From NCBI GenBank assembly GCA_963559135.1, contig CAUWJP010000006.1, positions 34,105-98,104 on the forward strand: 64,000 bases of DNA, written 5' to 3'. Each line of letters opens with the position of its first letter. Position 1 is the first letter of the stretch. A model generated the notes under the pieces. It was not told the origin of the DNA. It saw nothing but the letters and a program-made list of their open reading frames with translations, and searched no databases. Shown here piece by piece: positions 17,339-27,100 of the stretch. Both the position numbers and the translations under genes were made by a program. Source of the DNA: Sellimonas sp963559135 (GTDB lineage: Bacteria > Bacillota > Clostridia > Lachnospirales > Lachnospiraceae).

Positions 17339-18400
17339 CTATCTGACATGATTCAACATATTCCCAATGTAAATCCCATAGCCCATGGCCGCGTCCTGGA
17401 CAAATACATGGGTCACGGCACCTGCCAGTTTCCCATCCTGAAGAATCGGACTTCCGCTCATTCCCTGCACGATTCCTCCGGTCAGATCAAGGAGCTTTTC
17501 ATCTGTCACCTCAATTACAAGTGCTTTGTTGGATTCTTTCGCATTCCAGTCGATTTTTGTAATACGAATCTGGTACTCTTCCACCTCACCGCTGACGGCA
17601 CAGCGGATCACTGCATCTCCGGTATGGACGTCCTCTTTTGCAGCCACCGGAACCGGCTCCTGATCCGAAAACAACGCGTCAATCCGGTCGATCGTCCCAT
17701 AAATTCCTTCCTCGGTATTCTGGTCAATGGATCCAAGGATATTGTAATTATTGTAGACGATCACACCGTCCATCCCTCCGGGGGTTCCTGCCTTTCCTCT
17801 CTGGATATCCTGAATGCTGGTCGTATAAAGGCGCCCCTCCCCGATTTCCAGGAGTTCGTTCGTATCTGTATCGCGGATTCCATGGCCTAGAGCACCAAAA
17901 TGGCTCTGGCTGTCCAGAAATGTAATCGTCCCAAGCCCCTGTTCATTGTCCTTTACCCAGATGCCAAGTTTTTTCCCCTCTTCACTTTGAACCAGCTCTG
18001 TCTTTACATCCAGATATTCCTCTTCCCTGCGCAGGTGCAGAACGACTTCGCTTGCTTCTTCCTGTCCGACCGCCTCCTGAAGCTCCTTTTTGGTATTGAT
18101 CTCTTTGTCATCAACTCCGACAATGTAATCTCCTGGCTTTACCAGATGTCTGGCAGGCTCCTTTGCAATCCCGTCCGCATCCTCCACGGCCTCCGTCCCA
18201 AGAACCATAACTCCGTCCGTCTCCAGATAAAGCCCCACCGGCATCCCGCCGGGAATGACAAGATTTTCATCAATTTTCGATGTACTGACCTCCTGCTCAA
18301 ACTGTCCCTGCTTCCATTCGAGAAAACAATAACTTCCTCCCAGAAGCATAAACGCCACAAGCACGATCAACACACCCCTACGATACCATTTCACCCACAT
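17339..18400 (-). CDS. spoIVB: SpoIVB peptidase
   Basis: This forespore-secreted serine peptidase (family S55) cleaves SpoIVFA to trigger pro-sigma-K processing in Bacillus-type systems. A single N-terminal membrane anchor (about residues 9-25) is followed by a PDZ domain. The peptidase domain then shows catalytic histidine in GALGHGI and serine in QGMSGSPI. The start is the ATG with GGAGG upstream, giving 353 residues; an upstream in-frame ATG would place the palindromic repeat region inside the coding sequence. It lies between recN and spo0A as usual. Confidence 0.93.
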   Translation of the reverse strand: MWVKWYRRGVLIVLVAFMLLGGSYCFLEWKQGQFEQEVSTSKIDENLVIPGGMPVGLYLETDGVMVLGTEAVEDADGIAKEPARHLVKPGDYIVGVDDKEINTKKELQEAVGQEEASEVVLHLRREEEYLDVKTELVQSEEGKKLGIWVKDNEQGLGTITFLDSQSHFGALGHGIRDTDTNELLEIGEGRLYTTSIQDIQRGKAGTPGGMDGVIVYNNYNILGSIDQNTEEGIYGTIDRIDALFSDQEPVPVAAKEDVHTGDAVIRCAVSGEVEEYQIRITKIDWNAKESNKALVIEVTDEKLLDLTGGIVQGMSGSPILQDGKLAGAVTHVFVQDAAMGYGIYIGNMLNHVR

Positions 18401-18440
18401 AACGCCGCCTCCTAAAAAACTGAATATTCTGAAAATGATC

Positions 18441-18480
18441 ATTGGGGACGGGTTCCGTTGCATCGGAACACGTCCCCAAT
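18441..18480. repeat. Dispersed palindromic repeat, copy 1
   Basis: This 40-base inverted repeat has arms ATTGGGGACG-x-GTTCCG and its complement, with one mismatch and a TTGCAT centre. Its core matches the copies at 34339 and 34709. It lies between recN and spoIVB and has no T-tract, so it does not look like a standard terminator. Confidence 0.8.
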
Positions 18481-18503
18481 TAGTATTTTCAAAACCGTCT
18501 ATT

Positions 18504-20189
18504 CTATTCTGTTTTTTTCATGTTTCTGGCAAGCTTTTTCATTTCTCCGGCTGTGGTAAGAACTGCCTGCGTGATCTCGGCTCCTCCCAGAATCCTTGCG
18601 AGTTCCTGAATTTCTTCATCTTCGTTCAGAAGGCGGATTCCGGTTGTCGTCTTTTGGTCTTTGGTCTGCTTTTCGATCAGGTAATGTGCGTCTGCCATGG
18701 CCGCGATTTGAGCCAGGTGGGTGATGCAAAGAACCTGATGTCGTTTTCCGAGAAGTGCCATTTTCTCGGATACTTTCTGGGCGGTTCTACCGCTGATTCC
18801 GGTATCGATTTCGTCAAAGATCAGTGTCTCGACTTCGTCTTTATCAGCCAGTACGGCTTTGACGGCCAGCATGATTCTGGAGAGTTCTCCTCCAGATGCT
18901 ACCATGCCAAGAGGCTTTTTCTTTTCCCCCGGATTGAGAGAAATCATAAATTCGGCCTCATCTTTTCCAGATTCGGTGAAATCGGCAAGTGGCCGGATCT
19001 CTGTCTCAAATTCGACGTTCAGGAAGTTCAGGTCGAGAATTCCCTGCCGGATTTCTTCGGAAAGTCCTTTTGCATAGGATTTGCGGATCTGTGTCAGCTG
19101 ATCCGTACAAATCTCTAATTCTTTTCGTGCTTCTTCTTTCTGCTGCCGTAGCCGTTCCAGATAAGCATCGTAGTCTGCCAGTACTGCGAGTTTTTTCTCT
19201 GTTTCTTCCGCATACGTCAGAATGTCCTCAATAGTCTTTCCATATTTTGTTTTGAGATGATTGATAGTATTGAGCCGGTTTTCGGTCTCATAAAGCTCTT
19301 CTTCGGAGAAGCGGAATTCTTCCTTACAGTCGGAAAGTTCCCGGTTGAAATCATTTAACAGGCTGTCGATCTCCAACAGTTCTCCGTACATCTCTTTGAT
19401 GTGTTCATCGTACGCCGACGCTTCCGAAATCGCATGAATGGCTCTGCTTAGCTGACTGGATGCCGACACGTCGGAAAGTTCTCCGGTGCACTGATATGCT
19501 TCCTGGATGCTGTCTGTGATTTTCTTTGCATTAAGCATCTTTTTATAGCGATGCTCAAGTTCCTCATCCTCTCCGGATACAAGGGATGCCTCCCGGATTT
19601 CCGATGCCTCAAAGGAAAGGAAATCAACTTCTTTCCTACGTTCGGCCTCCGCTTTGTCCGCCTCTTCCAATGTCTTTACTGCCTCCCGGTATACCCGGTA
19701 TGCGTCCCTGACTTTTTTCTTTATCGGATCCGCCTCTTCTTTTGCATACGCGTCCAGTATTTCCAGATGTTTTTTCTTGTATAGCAGTGACTGGTGTTCA
19801 TGTTGTCCGTGAATATCAATCAGGATTTCGGCTGCTGCTTTAAGCCGTCCGATGGGAACCATCTCCCCGTTGATCCTGCTGATGCTCCGGCCGTCCATGA
19901 GTTTTCTGCTCAGGACCACGATCCCGTCCTCCGGTTCGATTTCCAGTGCTTTGAGCTTTTCCTTCTGTCTTGGATCCCGGATATAAAAGACCATTTCCAC
20001 CAAGCCGTAATCTGCCCCTTCCCGGAGCATGGAGGCGCTGTATTTTCCTCCGAGAGCCAGATGTACCGAACCAAGAAGAAGGGACTTTCCTGCTCCGGTC
20101 TCTCCGGTCAGGATATTCAGTCCATCCTTCCATTCGACTTCTGCCTCTTCGATCAGTGCCAGATTTTTTACGTGCAGACTTTGTAACAT
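18504..20189 (-). CDS. recN: DNA repair ATPase RecN
   Basis: The 561-residue SMC-like protein acts early in double-strand-break repair. Walker A is GETGAGKSLL near residue 30. Long coiled-coil arms occupy about residues 150-370. The C-terminal ATPase lobe carries the signature ASGGELSRIMLA and Walker B TLIFDEIDTGISG, the RecN form of the motif. Length is typical. It follows argR by 39 bases in the conserved argR-recN-spoIVB-spo0A order. Confidence 0.96.
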   Translation of the reverse strand: MLQSLHVKNLALIEEAEVEWKDGLNILTGETGAGKSLLLGSVHLALGGKYSASMLREGADYGLVEMVFYIRDPRQKEKLKALEIEPEDGIVVLSRKLMDGRSISRINGEMVPIGRLKAAAEILIDIHGQHEHQSLLYKKKHLEILDAYAKEEADPIKKKVRDAYRVYREAVKTLEEADKAEAERRKEVDFLSFEASEIREASLVSGEDEELEHRYKKMLNAKKITDSIQEAYQCTGELSDVSASSQLSRAIHAISEASAYDEHIKEMYGELLEIDSLLNDFNRELSDCKEEFRFSEEELYETENRLNTINHLKTKYGKTIEDILTYAEETEKKLAVLADYDAYLERLRQQKEEARKELEICTDQLTQIRKSYAKGLSEEIRQGILDLNFLNVEFETEIRPLADFTESGKDEAEFMISLNPGEKKKPLGMVASGGELSRIMLAVKAVLADKDEVETLIFDEIDTGISGRTAQKVSEKMALLGKRHQVLCITHLAQIAAMADAHYLIEKQTKDQKTTTGIRLLNEDEEIQELARILGGAEITQAVLTTAGEMKKLARNMKKTE

Positions 20190-20228
20190 GTCTCCTCCAT
20201 TTTCTTTGCAAATCCCGTCCGGCTGTAT

Positions 20229-20678
20229 TTACATGACCATTCCTCTGAGCCGGTCCATCACTTCCACCGTTTCTTCTTTGCTTCGGATGGCGCACATGAT
20301 CGTGTCATCCCCTGCAATGCATCCGGCAATCTCATGCCACTGCATGGCATCAATGGCTGCCGCAACAGCCATCGCCATGCCAGGTACGGTTTTGATGACC
20401 AGAATATTTTCTGCCATATCCATGGACGCAAAGCCATCCCGTAAAATACGGATGTACTTTTCGCTCATTTCTTTTCCATCGTGCCGCAGAAGAGCATATT
20501 TCTGTCTTCCGTTCTCTGACGGCACTTTGGTCAGTTTCAGATCGCGGATATCCCTGGAAACAGTTGCCTGTGTCACCTTAAATCCCGCCTCATTTAAGCG
20601 TTCCGCCAGCTCTTCCTGTGTCTCGATATCATATTTTCGGATCAATTCCACAATCTTTGCATGTCTGTTTACTTTCAT
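20229..20678 (-). CDS. argR: Arginine repressor ArgR
   Basis: This 149-residue regulator has an N-terminal winged helix (KIVELIRKYDIETQEELAERL, recognition segment around VTQATVSRDIRDL). The C-terminal hexamerization and arginine-binding domain contains GCIAGDDTIM, with the acidic pair that contacts arginine. It normally represses arginine biosynthesis genes, none of which are in view. It lies four bases after nadK. Confidence 0.95.
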   Translation of the reverse strand: MKVNRHAKIVELIRKYDIETQEELAERLNEAGFKVTQATVSRDIRDLKLTKVPSENGRQKYALLRHDGKEMSEKYIRILRDGFASMDMAENILVIKTVPGMAMAVAAAIDAMQWHEIAGCIAGDDTIMCAIRSKEETVEVMDRLRGMVM

Positions 20679-20682
20679 TCGG

Positions 20683-21492
20683 CTAATTTCCTTTCATTTT
20701 CTCCCGCAGTGTCTCCAGAAAACTGATTCTGCTTAACCGGATCAGTTTCGTCACTTCTTTGGCTTTTCGGATGCGCACCCGCTCTCCTGTTTTCAGCCGC
20801 ATAATGTCGGTTCCGTCAAAGGTCACGACCGCTTCTTCCTCTTCTTTGTTTCTTCTGGATCCGATCTCCACTTCAATCAGATCGGCATCCGATACAACGA
20901 TGCTGCTGTTGTTCAACGAGTGCGAACAGATCGGCGTAATCAGAATCAACGATGCGGTCGGCTCAACAATCGGGCCACCTGCCGACAGATTGTAGGCAGT
21001 CGACCCGGTCGGCGTGGAAATAATCAGTCCATCCGCCTGATAAGAGGTCAGATACTCTCCATTTACATAAAGATTCAGTCTGACAATGTGCAGTGATTCG
21101 CTTCTCGTCACAACAATATCATTGAGTGCTGCATCTGTCCTCAGATCTTTGAGCGTACCTGAAAGCATCATCCGGTTTTCCACGGTATAGTCTCCTGCCA
21201 GAAGCTGATCCAACGCGGGAATCAAATTCTGCACTTCCGCTTCTGTCAGATATCCGAGGGTTCCCATATTCACTCCAAGTATCGGCACGTCTCGTCCCAG
21301 AAGCTCTCTGGCCGCAAGAATCAACGTTCCATCTCCTCCAATGACAAGGGCACAGTCGATCGTTTCCTGTTCGGCCTCTTCTCTGTCCAGAATACAGCGC
21401 ACGCCATGGCTTTCCAGATACTCTGCCGCCTGCTGTGTTACTTTATGATGCTCGTCTTTTCCACTGTTTGTAATAATATAAACCTGTTTCAT
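20683..21492 (-). CDS. nadK: NAD kinase
   Basis: The 269-residue kinase phosphorylates NAD to NADP. The catalytic and ATP-binding GGDGT motif lies near residue 53. NDIVVTR and TPTGSTAYNLSAGGPI are the expected NAD-binding segments. Length fits the short Gram-positive form. It is spaced five bases from tlyA and four from argR within the operon. Confidence 0.96.
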   Translation of the reverse strand: MKQVYIITNSGKDEHHKVTQQAAEYLESHGVRCILDREEAEQETIDCALVIGGDGTLILAARELLGRDVPILGVNMGTLGYLTEAEVQNLIPALDQLLAGDYTVENRMMLSGTLKDLRTDAALNDIVVTRSESLHIVRLNLYVNGEYLTSYQADGLIISTPTGSTAYNLSAGGPIVEPTASLILITPICSHSLNNSSIVVSDADLIEVEIGSRRNKEEEEAVVTFDGTDIMRLKTGERVRIRKAKEVTKLIRLSRISFLETLREKMKGN

Positions 21493-21497
21493 CGTTT

Positions 21498-22310
21498 TTA
21501 TTTTGCCAGTGTCTCAAAGGCGTCCGTCACGATACGTTTAATCGCCTCATCCGACGGCACATCCCGGTCCTCCTCCCCATTCGATTTCTTTAAGTGTACC
21601 AGATATTCAATATTTCCCTCTGGTCCTTTGATCGGAGAGAAGGTCAGATCCTTCACTGTAAATCCAATGGAAGCGGCATAGTCTGTCACCATCCGGATCA
21701 CTTCTTCATGGGTACTTCGTTCCCGTACAACACCCTTTTTTCCGACTTTTTCCCTTCCGGCCTCAAACTGCGGCTTGATCAGTGCCACAATTTCTCCATC
21801 CTCCGTCAGATACTGATAAATAGGCAGAAGAACCTTTGTAAGGGAAATAAACGATACATCGATAGAAGAAAAGTCAACTGGCTCTCCTAGATCTTCCGGC
21901 GTCACATAACGGATATTCGTCTTTTCCATGCAGACTACCCTCTCATCCTGCCTCAGCTTCCAGGCAAGCTGTCCTCTTCCCACATCGATGGCAAATACTT
22001 TTTTTGCTCCGTTTTGAAGCATGCAGTCTGTAAATCCTCCGGTAGAAGATCCCACGTCCGTGCAGACTTTATCCTGAAGCCTGACATCAAATTCTTTCAT
22101 GGCTTTTTCCAGTTTCAGTCCTCCTCTGCTGACATAAGGGAGCGCGTGGCCGCGCACCTCAATGCTGACATCCTCCGGAAACGTAGTTCCGGCCTTGTCC
22201 TCCCTTTGTCCGTCCACAAAGACATTGCCGGACATGATAACCGCCTTTGCCTTTTCTCTGGATTCAGCCAGATTTCGTTTTACAAGTAATACGTCCAGAC
22301 GTTCTTTCAT
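21498..22310 (-). CDS. tlyA: TlyA-family rRNA 2'-O-methyltransferase
   Basis: The 270-residue protein has an N-terminal S4 RNA-binding domain (RLDVLLVKRNLAESREKAK). The FtsJ-like methyltransferase domain carries the AdoMet motif DVGSSTGGFTDCML. TlyA enzymes methylate rRNA riboses, and the family was once called haemolysin. It lies three bases after dxs. Confidence 0.93.
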   Translation of the reverse strand: MKERLDVLLVKRNLAESREKAKAVIMSGNVFVDGQREDKAGTTFPEDVSIEVRGHALPYVSRGGLKLEKAMKEFDVRLQDKVCTDVGSSTGGFTDCMLQNGAKKVFAIDVGRGQLAWKLRQDERVVCMEKTNIRYVTPEDLGEPVDFSSIDVSFISLTKVLLPIYQYLTEDGEIVALIKPQFEAGREKVGKKGVVRERSTHEEVIRMVTDYAASIGFTVKDLTFSPIKGPEGNIEYLVHLKKSNGEEDRDVPSDEAIKRIVTDAFETLAK

Positions 22311-22313
22311 TTT

Positions 22314-24215
22314 TTACTGGTCTCCTTTTTTCATTGCAATCTCATGCTGCATTCCCGCATAGACGGTCAGAATCTTTTTGAGAATGGATTCTTCATCCAG
22401 CATGACTTCTTTTCTCAGCATCTCCACGCTGCCGTGTTCAATATAATCATCAGGAAGGGTGATATTTAAGATCCGGACATCCAAATCCATGCGGCTGGCA
22501 AATTCCAGCACCCGCTCTCCAAAACCGCCACTTCCTACATTTTCTTCAATCGTTACCAGAAGCCTGTGATCTTCTGCCAGCTTTGCGATTCGCTCTTCAT
22601 CGAGAGGCTTTACAAATCTTGCATTGATCAGGCTTGCATTAAGTCCTGCGGCTTTTAATCTCTCCCGGACTTTTGCCGCCGTCTCAAACATATGCCCGAC
22701 ACTGATCAGGGCAATGTCCTCCTCCTCAAAGACCGCTTCTGATTTTCCATATTCAATCGACGGTCGGAACTCCCGGTATCCGTCATACGCTGTTCCTCTG
22801 GGATAGCGAATGGCAACCGGGCCTTTTGTATATCCGATGGCAAACCGGATCATATCCGCAAACTCCCATTTATTCTTCGGCGACATTACTGTCATGTTCG
22901 GAATCATGGACAGATAGGATAAATCAAAAATTCCCTGATGAGTCTCCCCGTCGCTTCCAACCAGTCCGCCTCTGTCTACGGCAAACACAACCGGAAGATT
23001 CTGTAGCGCCACATCGTGGATAATCTGGTCAAAGGCTCTTTGAAGGAAAGAAGAATACACCGCAAACACCGGTTTGAGGCCTCCTGCCGCAAGTCCTGCC
23101 GCAAAGGTCACCGCATGTCCTTCTGCGATACCCACGTCAAAAAAGCGGTCCTTGTATTTCCGGTGGAACGGGGCAAGTCCGGTCCCGTCTTCCATCGCAG
23201 CTGTGAGGGCCACAAGAGAAGGTTCCTTCGCTCCCATTTCATACATGACTTTTGCGAACACATCGGTATAGGTATCTTTTTCTTTCTTTTTTAAAGGCTT
23301 TCCCGTGCGGATATCAAAAGGCTCCGTACCATGGAACCGGGACGGCTCCTCCTCCGCAGGAAGATATCCTTTTCCTTTTTTCGTCAAAACATGTAGCAGA
23401 ACCGGTCCCTGGACTTTCTTTGCCTCGTGAAAGGAACGGACAAGTTCTTTTATATTATGTCCGTCCACCGGTCCCAGATAGGTGATCCCCATATCTTCAA
23501 AAAACATCCCCGGGACAAACAGCTGCTTAATGCTGCTCTTTGTCTTTCTCAGATGACTCATAATCTGATCGCCGCCGGACGGAATCTTGCGGATCGCTTT
23601 TTCCAGATTTTTCTTCAGATTTGTATAAGCATCCGCAGTCCGGATCTCGTCCAGATACCAGGACATACCGCCCACGTTCTGGGAGATCGACATCTGATTA
23701 TCGTTGAGCACAATGATAAAATTCTTCTTCAAATTTGAAGCATTGTTGAGCGCCTCAAATGCCATCCCGCCTGTCAGGGCACCGTCCCCGATCACGGAGA
23801 TCACATAATAGTCTTCTCCCCGGATGTCACGGGCCTCCACATAGCCAAGTCCTGCGGAAATCGACGTAGAACTGTGCCCGGTATTAAACGCATCGCACTT
23901 GCTTTCGTTACGTTTCGGAAATCCGCTCATCCCGCCGTATTTTCTCAGCTCGTCAAAGCCTTCCCGCCGTCCGGTCAGAATCTTGTGCGTGTAGGACTGA
24001 TGTCCGACATCCCAAATCATCTTATCCTCCGGAAGATGAAAACACAGATGCATTGCGATCGTCAGCTCTACCACGCCGAGATTAGACGCAAGATGTCCTC
24101 CGGTGCGGCTGATTTTCTCTACAAGAAATTCCCTGATCTCCTGCGCGAGAATCGGCAGCTCGTCTTTTTCTATGTTTTGAATATCATTTTCTTTTTGTAT
24201 CCTCTCAAGCACCAT
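22314..24215 (-). CDS. dxs: 1-deoxy-D-xylulose-5-phosphate synthase
   Basis: This thiamine-diphosphate enzyme makes DXP from pyruvate and glyceraldehyde-3-phosphate, the first step of the non-mevalonate isoprenoid pathway. The TPP-binding motif GDGALTGGMAFEALN lies near residue 142. The pyrimidine-binding and C-terminal transketolase domains follow (VFAVDRGGLVGSDGETHQG). Length (633) is standard. It is 12 bases from ispA, a functional neighbour. Confidence 0.97.
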   Translation of the reverse strand: MVLERIQKENDIQNIEKDELPILAQEIREFLVEKISRTGGHLASNLGVVELTIAMHLCFHLPEDKMIWDVGHQSYTHKILTGRREGFDELRKYGGMSGFPKRNESKCDAFNTGHSSTSISAGLGYVEARDIRGEDYYVISVIGDGALTGGMAFEALNNASNLKKNFIIVLNDNQMSISQNVGGMSWYLDEIRTADAYTNLKKNLEKAIRKIPSGGDQIMSHLRKTKSSIKQLFVPGMFFEDMGITYLGPVDGHNIKELVRSFHEAKKVQGPVLLHVLTKKGKGYLPAEEEPSRFHGTEPFDIRTGKPLKKKEKDTYTDVFAKVMYEMGAKEPSLVALTAAMEDGTGLAPFHRKYKDRFFDVGIAEGHAVTFAAGLAAGGLKPVFAVYSSFLQRAFDQIIHDVALQNLPVVFAVDRGGLVGSDGETHQGIFDLSYLSMIPNMTVMSPKNKWEFADMIRFAIGYTKGPVAIRYPRGTAYDGYREFRPSIEYGKSEAVFEEEDIALISVGHMFETAAKVRERLKAAGLNASLINARFVKPLDEERIAKLAEDHRLLVTIEENVGSGGFGERVLEFASRMDLDVRILNITLPDDYIEHGSVEMLRKEVMLDEESILKKILTVYAGMQHEIAMKKGDQ

Positions 24216-24227
24216 AGAAATCCCTCA

Positions 24228-25127
24228 CTATTTCTTTCTATGTATCAATTCCTTTATCAACCATGTCAGATATGGATTCTCCACTGAAAGTCCTAAAAGA
24301 AGCGTCAGCGCCTCTTCAGAAATCCTCTCCACATCTTCTTTTGCTTTCTCAAGTCCGCGCAGCGTCACATAGGTTGTCTTTTCATTCTTTTCGTCACTGT
24401 GCACCGGTTTGCCAAGCTCATCCGTCGTGCTTGTTACATCCAGAATATCATCCTGAATCTGAAATGCAATTCCCACATTGGACGCAACGCGCTCCATCGT
24501 CCTTATTTCCGCTTCGGATGCCCCGGCAAGGATGGCTCCGATCATCATGGAGCTCTCAATCAGAGCACCTGTTTTCAATTCATAGATGAAATCCAGTTTA
24601 TCTTTCTCGATCTGGCTTCCTGTGGAGGCAACATCTACAACCTGGCCTCCTATCATTCCGTAGATTCCTGCTTTTCCTGCAAGTACCTGCAGGGCCTTCC
24701 CGATCGTTTTCGCTGCCGTCGGCTCCATATCAAAGGCTTTCGTCGCCGTCTCAAAGGCAAAATTTAGCAGGGCATCTCCAGCCAGAATCCCCATATCTTC
24801 TCCGTAGACGATGTGGGTAGTCTTTCGTCCTCTTCTGTATTCATCATTATCCATTGCCGGAAGATCATCGTGTACCAGCGAGTACGTGTGAATCATCTCC
24901 TGTGCTGCAAGAAACGGACGGATGATATCGGAAGTGCCTCCAAACATCCGGTAAGTTTCCATCATCAGCATCGGACGAAGCCTCTTTCCGCCTGCCATCA
25001 GGCTGTACTCCATGGCTTCCATGATCACCTTCTGAAATCCTTCCTGATTCGGAAGATAGGAGGCGATGATCTCTTCCAGTTCTTTTACCTTTTTTTCTCT
25101 TTCTTTTTCCCAATTATTCAAACTCAT
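24228..25127 (-). CDS. ispA: Polyprenyl diphosphate synthase (farnesyl/geranyl type)
   Basis: This prenyl transferase condenses IPP with allylic diphosphates. The first aspartate-rich motif is DDLPAMDND and the second is DDILD. The start (299 residues) is the ATG with GGAG seven bases upstream, within the end of xseB; longer in-frame starts would run deeper into xseB. It sits between dxs and xseB. Confidence 0.94.
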   Translation of the reverse strand: MSLNNWEKEREKKVKELEEIIASYLPNQEGFQKVIMEAMEYSLMAGGKRLRPMLMMETYRMFGGTSDIIRPFLAAQEMIHTYSLVHDDLPAMDNDEYRRGRKTTHIVYGEDMGILAGDALLNFAFETATKAFDMEPTAAKTIGKALQVLAGKAGIYGMIGGQVVDVASTGSQIEKDKLDFIYELKTGALIESSMMIGAILAGASEAEIRTMERVASNVGIAFQIQDDILDVTSTTDELGKPVHSDEKNEKTTYVTLRGLEKAKEDVERISEEALTLLLGLSVENPYLTWLIKELIHRKK

Positions 25128-25311
25128 GCTTTTCTCCATTCTCGTCCAACATCTGCACCCGTTTCTCCACGGTGCCAATCTGCTCATCACACTGTTTTAA
25201 AAGCTCCATCGCTTCCGCATAATACCGGAAGGAATCTTCCAGGGAAATTTCCTCCGACTGCATCTTCTCCTGGATCTCATCCAGCTTCTCAAAGATTTCG
25301 TTGATCTCCAT
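25114..25311 (-). CDS. xseB: Exodeoxyribonuclease VII small subunit
   Basis: This 65-residue helical protein (FEKLDEIQEKMQSEEISLEDSFRYYAEAMELLKQC) is the small subunit that assembles in several copies on XseA. The chosen ATG gives the usual length. An in-frame start 15 codons earlier is possible. It overlaps xseA by 23 bases and ispA by 14. Confidence 0.92.
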   Translation of the reverse strand: MEINEIFEKLDEIQEKMQSEEISLEDSFRYYAEAMELLKQCDEQIGTVEKRVQMLDENGEKHEFE

Positions 25312-26515
25312 CGTCTTTCTTTTTCGTCCTTTCCACGATTGTATGAATCGTTCCATCTGTCACATACAAGGTCAGCCGGTCTCCCTGCCGTACCTGACCG
25401 ATCGTCCTTACCGCATGATATGTTTCATCCTGCACAAAGGCATAGCCCTGATTAAGCCGCTTCATCGGAGAAAGTCCAGAAAAGGCCTCGATCTGCACTG
25501 CAAGACGTTGACGCTGTCTCTGGATTTTCCCATCCATTCCTTCCCGGATCCGCATTTCCAGATCTGCAAGGCGCTTCCGCTTTTCCGCAATCTGAGCACC
25601 CGGATGCAGTCTCCGGAATACTTCGTACTCTTTAGAAAGACGCATTTTTCGGATATCACTCTGTCTGTTCATTTCCTGTCTCAGGCTCTGGCGTCTCGTT
25701 TTTATCTCTTCTTTTACTGCCCGGCAGTCAAAGACCGCAAGCTCGGCAGCCGCCGACGGTGTGGGGGCTCGTAAATCCGCCACGTAATCCGCGATCGTCG
25801 TATCCGTCTCATGGCCTACCGCGGAAATCACCGGAACCGGGCAGTCAAAAATGGCTCTTGCCACTTCTTCCTCATTAAATGCCCACAGATCCTCCATGGA
25901 ACCTCCGCCTCTTCCGACAATAATGACATCCACATCCTCTTTCTGAATCCGCTCAATCGCCTTCACAATGCTCGGCGCCGCCTCTGCTCCCTGGACAAGT
26001 GCCGGGGAAAGAATCAGTTCTACATATGGATTTCTCCGCTTTGCAATATGAATAATATCCCGGATAGCTGCCCCGGACGGCGCAGTTACAATCCCGATCT
26101 TCTTTGCAAAAGCCGGAATCGACTGCTTATATTCCGGTGCAAACATTCCCATCTCTTCCAGCTCTTCTTTGAGCTCCTGAAATTTCTGAGCCAGAATCCC
26201 TGCCCCGTCAAGGACAATCTCCTTGGCATAGAGCTGATAGGTTCCGTCCCTCTCATACACAGAGATAGAGCCAAACACAGCAACCTGCTGCCCATCCTGC
26301 ATCCGAAACGGCAGTCCTTTCCGGTTTCCTGCAAACAGAATACAGGAAATCGTTCCGGACTCATCTTTCAGTGAAAAATAAATATGTCCCTTTGGATGGT
26401 ATTTACAATTTGACACTTCTCCCCGAACATAGATACGACTCAGCATAAAGTCCTGGGTAAACATATTTTTGATGTACTGATTGACCTGACTGACGGTATA
26501 TACATGTTTCATCAT
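25289..26515 (-). CDS. xseA: Exodeoxyribonuclease VII large subunit
   Basis: The 408-residue nuclease degrades single-stranded DNA to short oligonucleotides. It has an N-terminal OB fold (about residues 1-110, with RGEVSNCKYHPKGHIYFSLKD). The catalytic domain contains GRGGGSMEDLWAFNEE and SAVGHETDTTIADYVADLRAPTPSAAAEL, both conserved. A C-terminal coiled coil binds XseB. It lies three bases after nusB. Confidence 0.96.
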   Translation of the reverse strand: MMKHVYTVSQVNQYIKNMFTQDFMLSRIYVRGEVSNCKYHPKGHIYFSLKDESGTISCILFAGNRKGLPFRMQDGQQVAVFGSISVYERDGTYQLYAKEIVLDGAGILAQKFQELKEELEEMGMFAPEYKQSIPAFAKKIGIVTAPSGAAIRDIIHIAKRRNPYVELILSPALVQGAEAAPSIVKAIERIQKEDVDVIIVGRGGGSMEDLWAFNEEEVARAIFDCPVPVISAVGHETDTTIADYVADLRAPTPSAAAELAVFDCRAVKEEIKTRRQSLRQEMNRQSDIRKMRLSKEYEVFRRLHPGAQIAEKRKRLADLEMRIREGMDGKIQRQRQRLAVQIEAFSGLSPMKRLNQGYAFVQDETYHAVRTIGQVRQGDRLTLYVTDGTIHTIVERTKKKDDGDQRNL

Positions 26516-26518
26516 CTG

Positions 26519-26926
26519 TTAATCTGCAAGCTTTGCGAGAACTCCGTTGATAAAAGCCGGGCCCTCGTCACTACTGTACCGCTTCGCAAGCTCTACGGCT
26601 TCGTTGATCGCAACCTTGACCGGGATATCATCATCCCATTTGATCTCGTAGACTGCAAGCCGTAAAATTGTCAGGTCCACTTTATTCATTCTTCCGGTCT
26701 TCCAACCCGTTGTATGCTCATTGATCAACGCATCAATCTCCGGAATCAACGTTTCGATTTTCTTGCTTTTTTCCTCGATATATGCCTCATCTTCTTCTCT
26801 TACTTCCCGTTCTGTCTTCAGAAGGTCCATATAAAGATCCGCCTGCTCTGGAAGCTCTTCCGGTGTGTGGAATTCCTTTCCAAATAAAATTCTAAAAATG
26901 TGTTCTCTGATTTCTGATCTTCCCAT
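26519..26926 (-). CDS. nusB: Transcription antitermination factor NusB
   Basis: The 135-residue all-helical protein binds boxA RNA with uS10 in rRNA antitermination. The C-terminal LRLAVYEIKWDDDIPVKVAINEAVELAKRYS block is the family signature, and it ends FINGVLAKL. I start at MGRSEIREHIF, where AAAGGAAG precedes the ATG; earlier in-frame starts have no site. Confidence 0.94.
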   Translation of the reverse strand: MGRSEIREHIFRILFGKEFHTPEELPEQADLYMDLLKTEREVREEDEAYIEEKSKKIETLIPEIDALINEHTTGWKTGRMNKVDLTILRLAVYEIKWDDDIPVKVAINEAVELAKRYSSDEGPAFINGVLAKLAD

Positions 26927-26984
26927 ATTACTTCCTTTCTGTTCTCTGACCGTATAGCATAGCCTGAAGGGCTTTCTTATAGAA

Positions 26985-27012
26985 CAAAAAAGGGGCATCA
27001 TCCCGACACCCC
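26985..27012 (-). terminator. Terminator between asp23 and nusB
   Basis: GGGGUGUC and GAUGCCCC form an eight-pair stem with a five-base loop and six T residues on the minus strand. It may end asp23 transcripts or attenuate read-through into nusB. Confidence 0.75.
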
Positions 27013-27100
27013 TCATTATACTGTACTTTCCGCTATGCGGCAATCTGTTCTGCATGAAAATGCAGATTTTCGCATATTTATTCTTTACAATGTGCGGGTT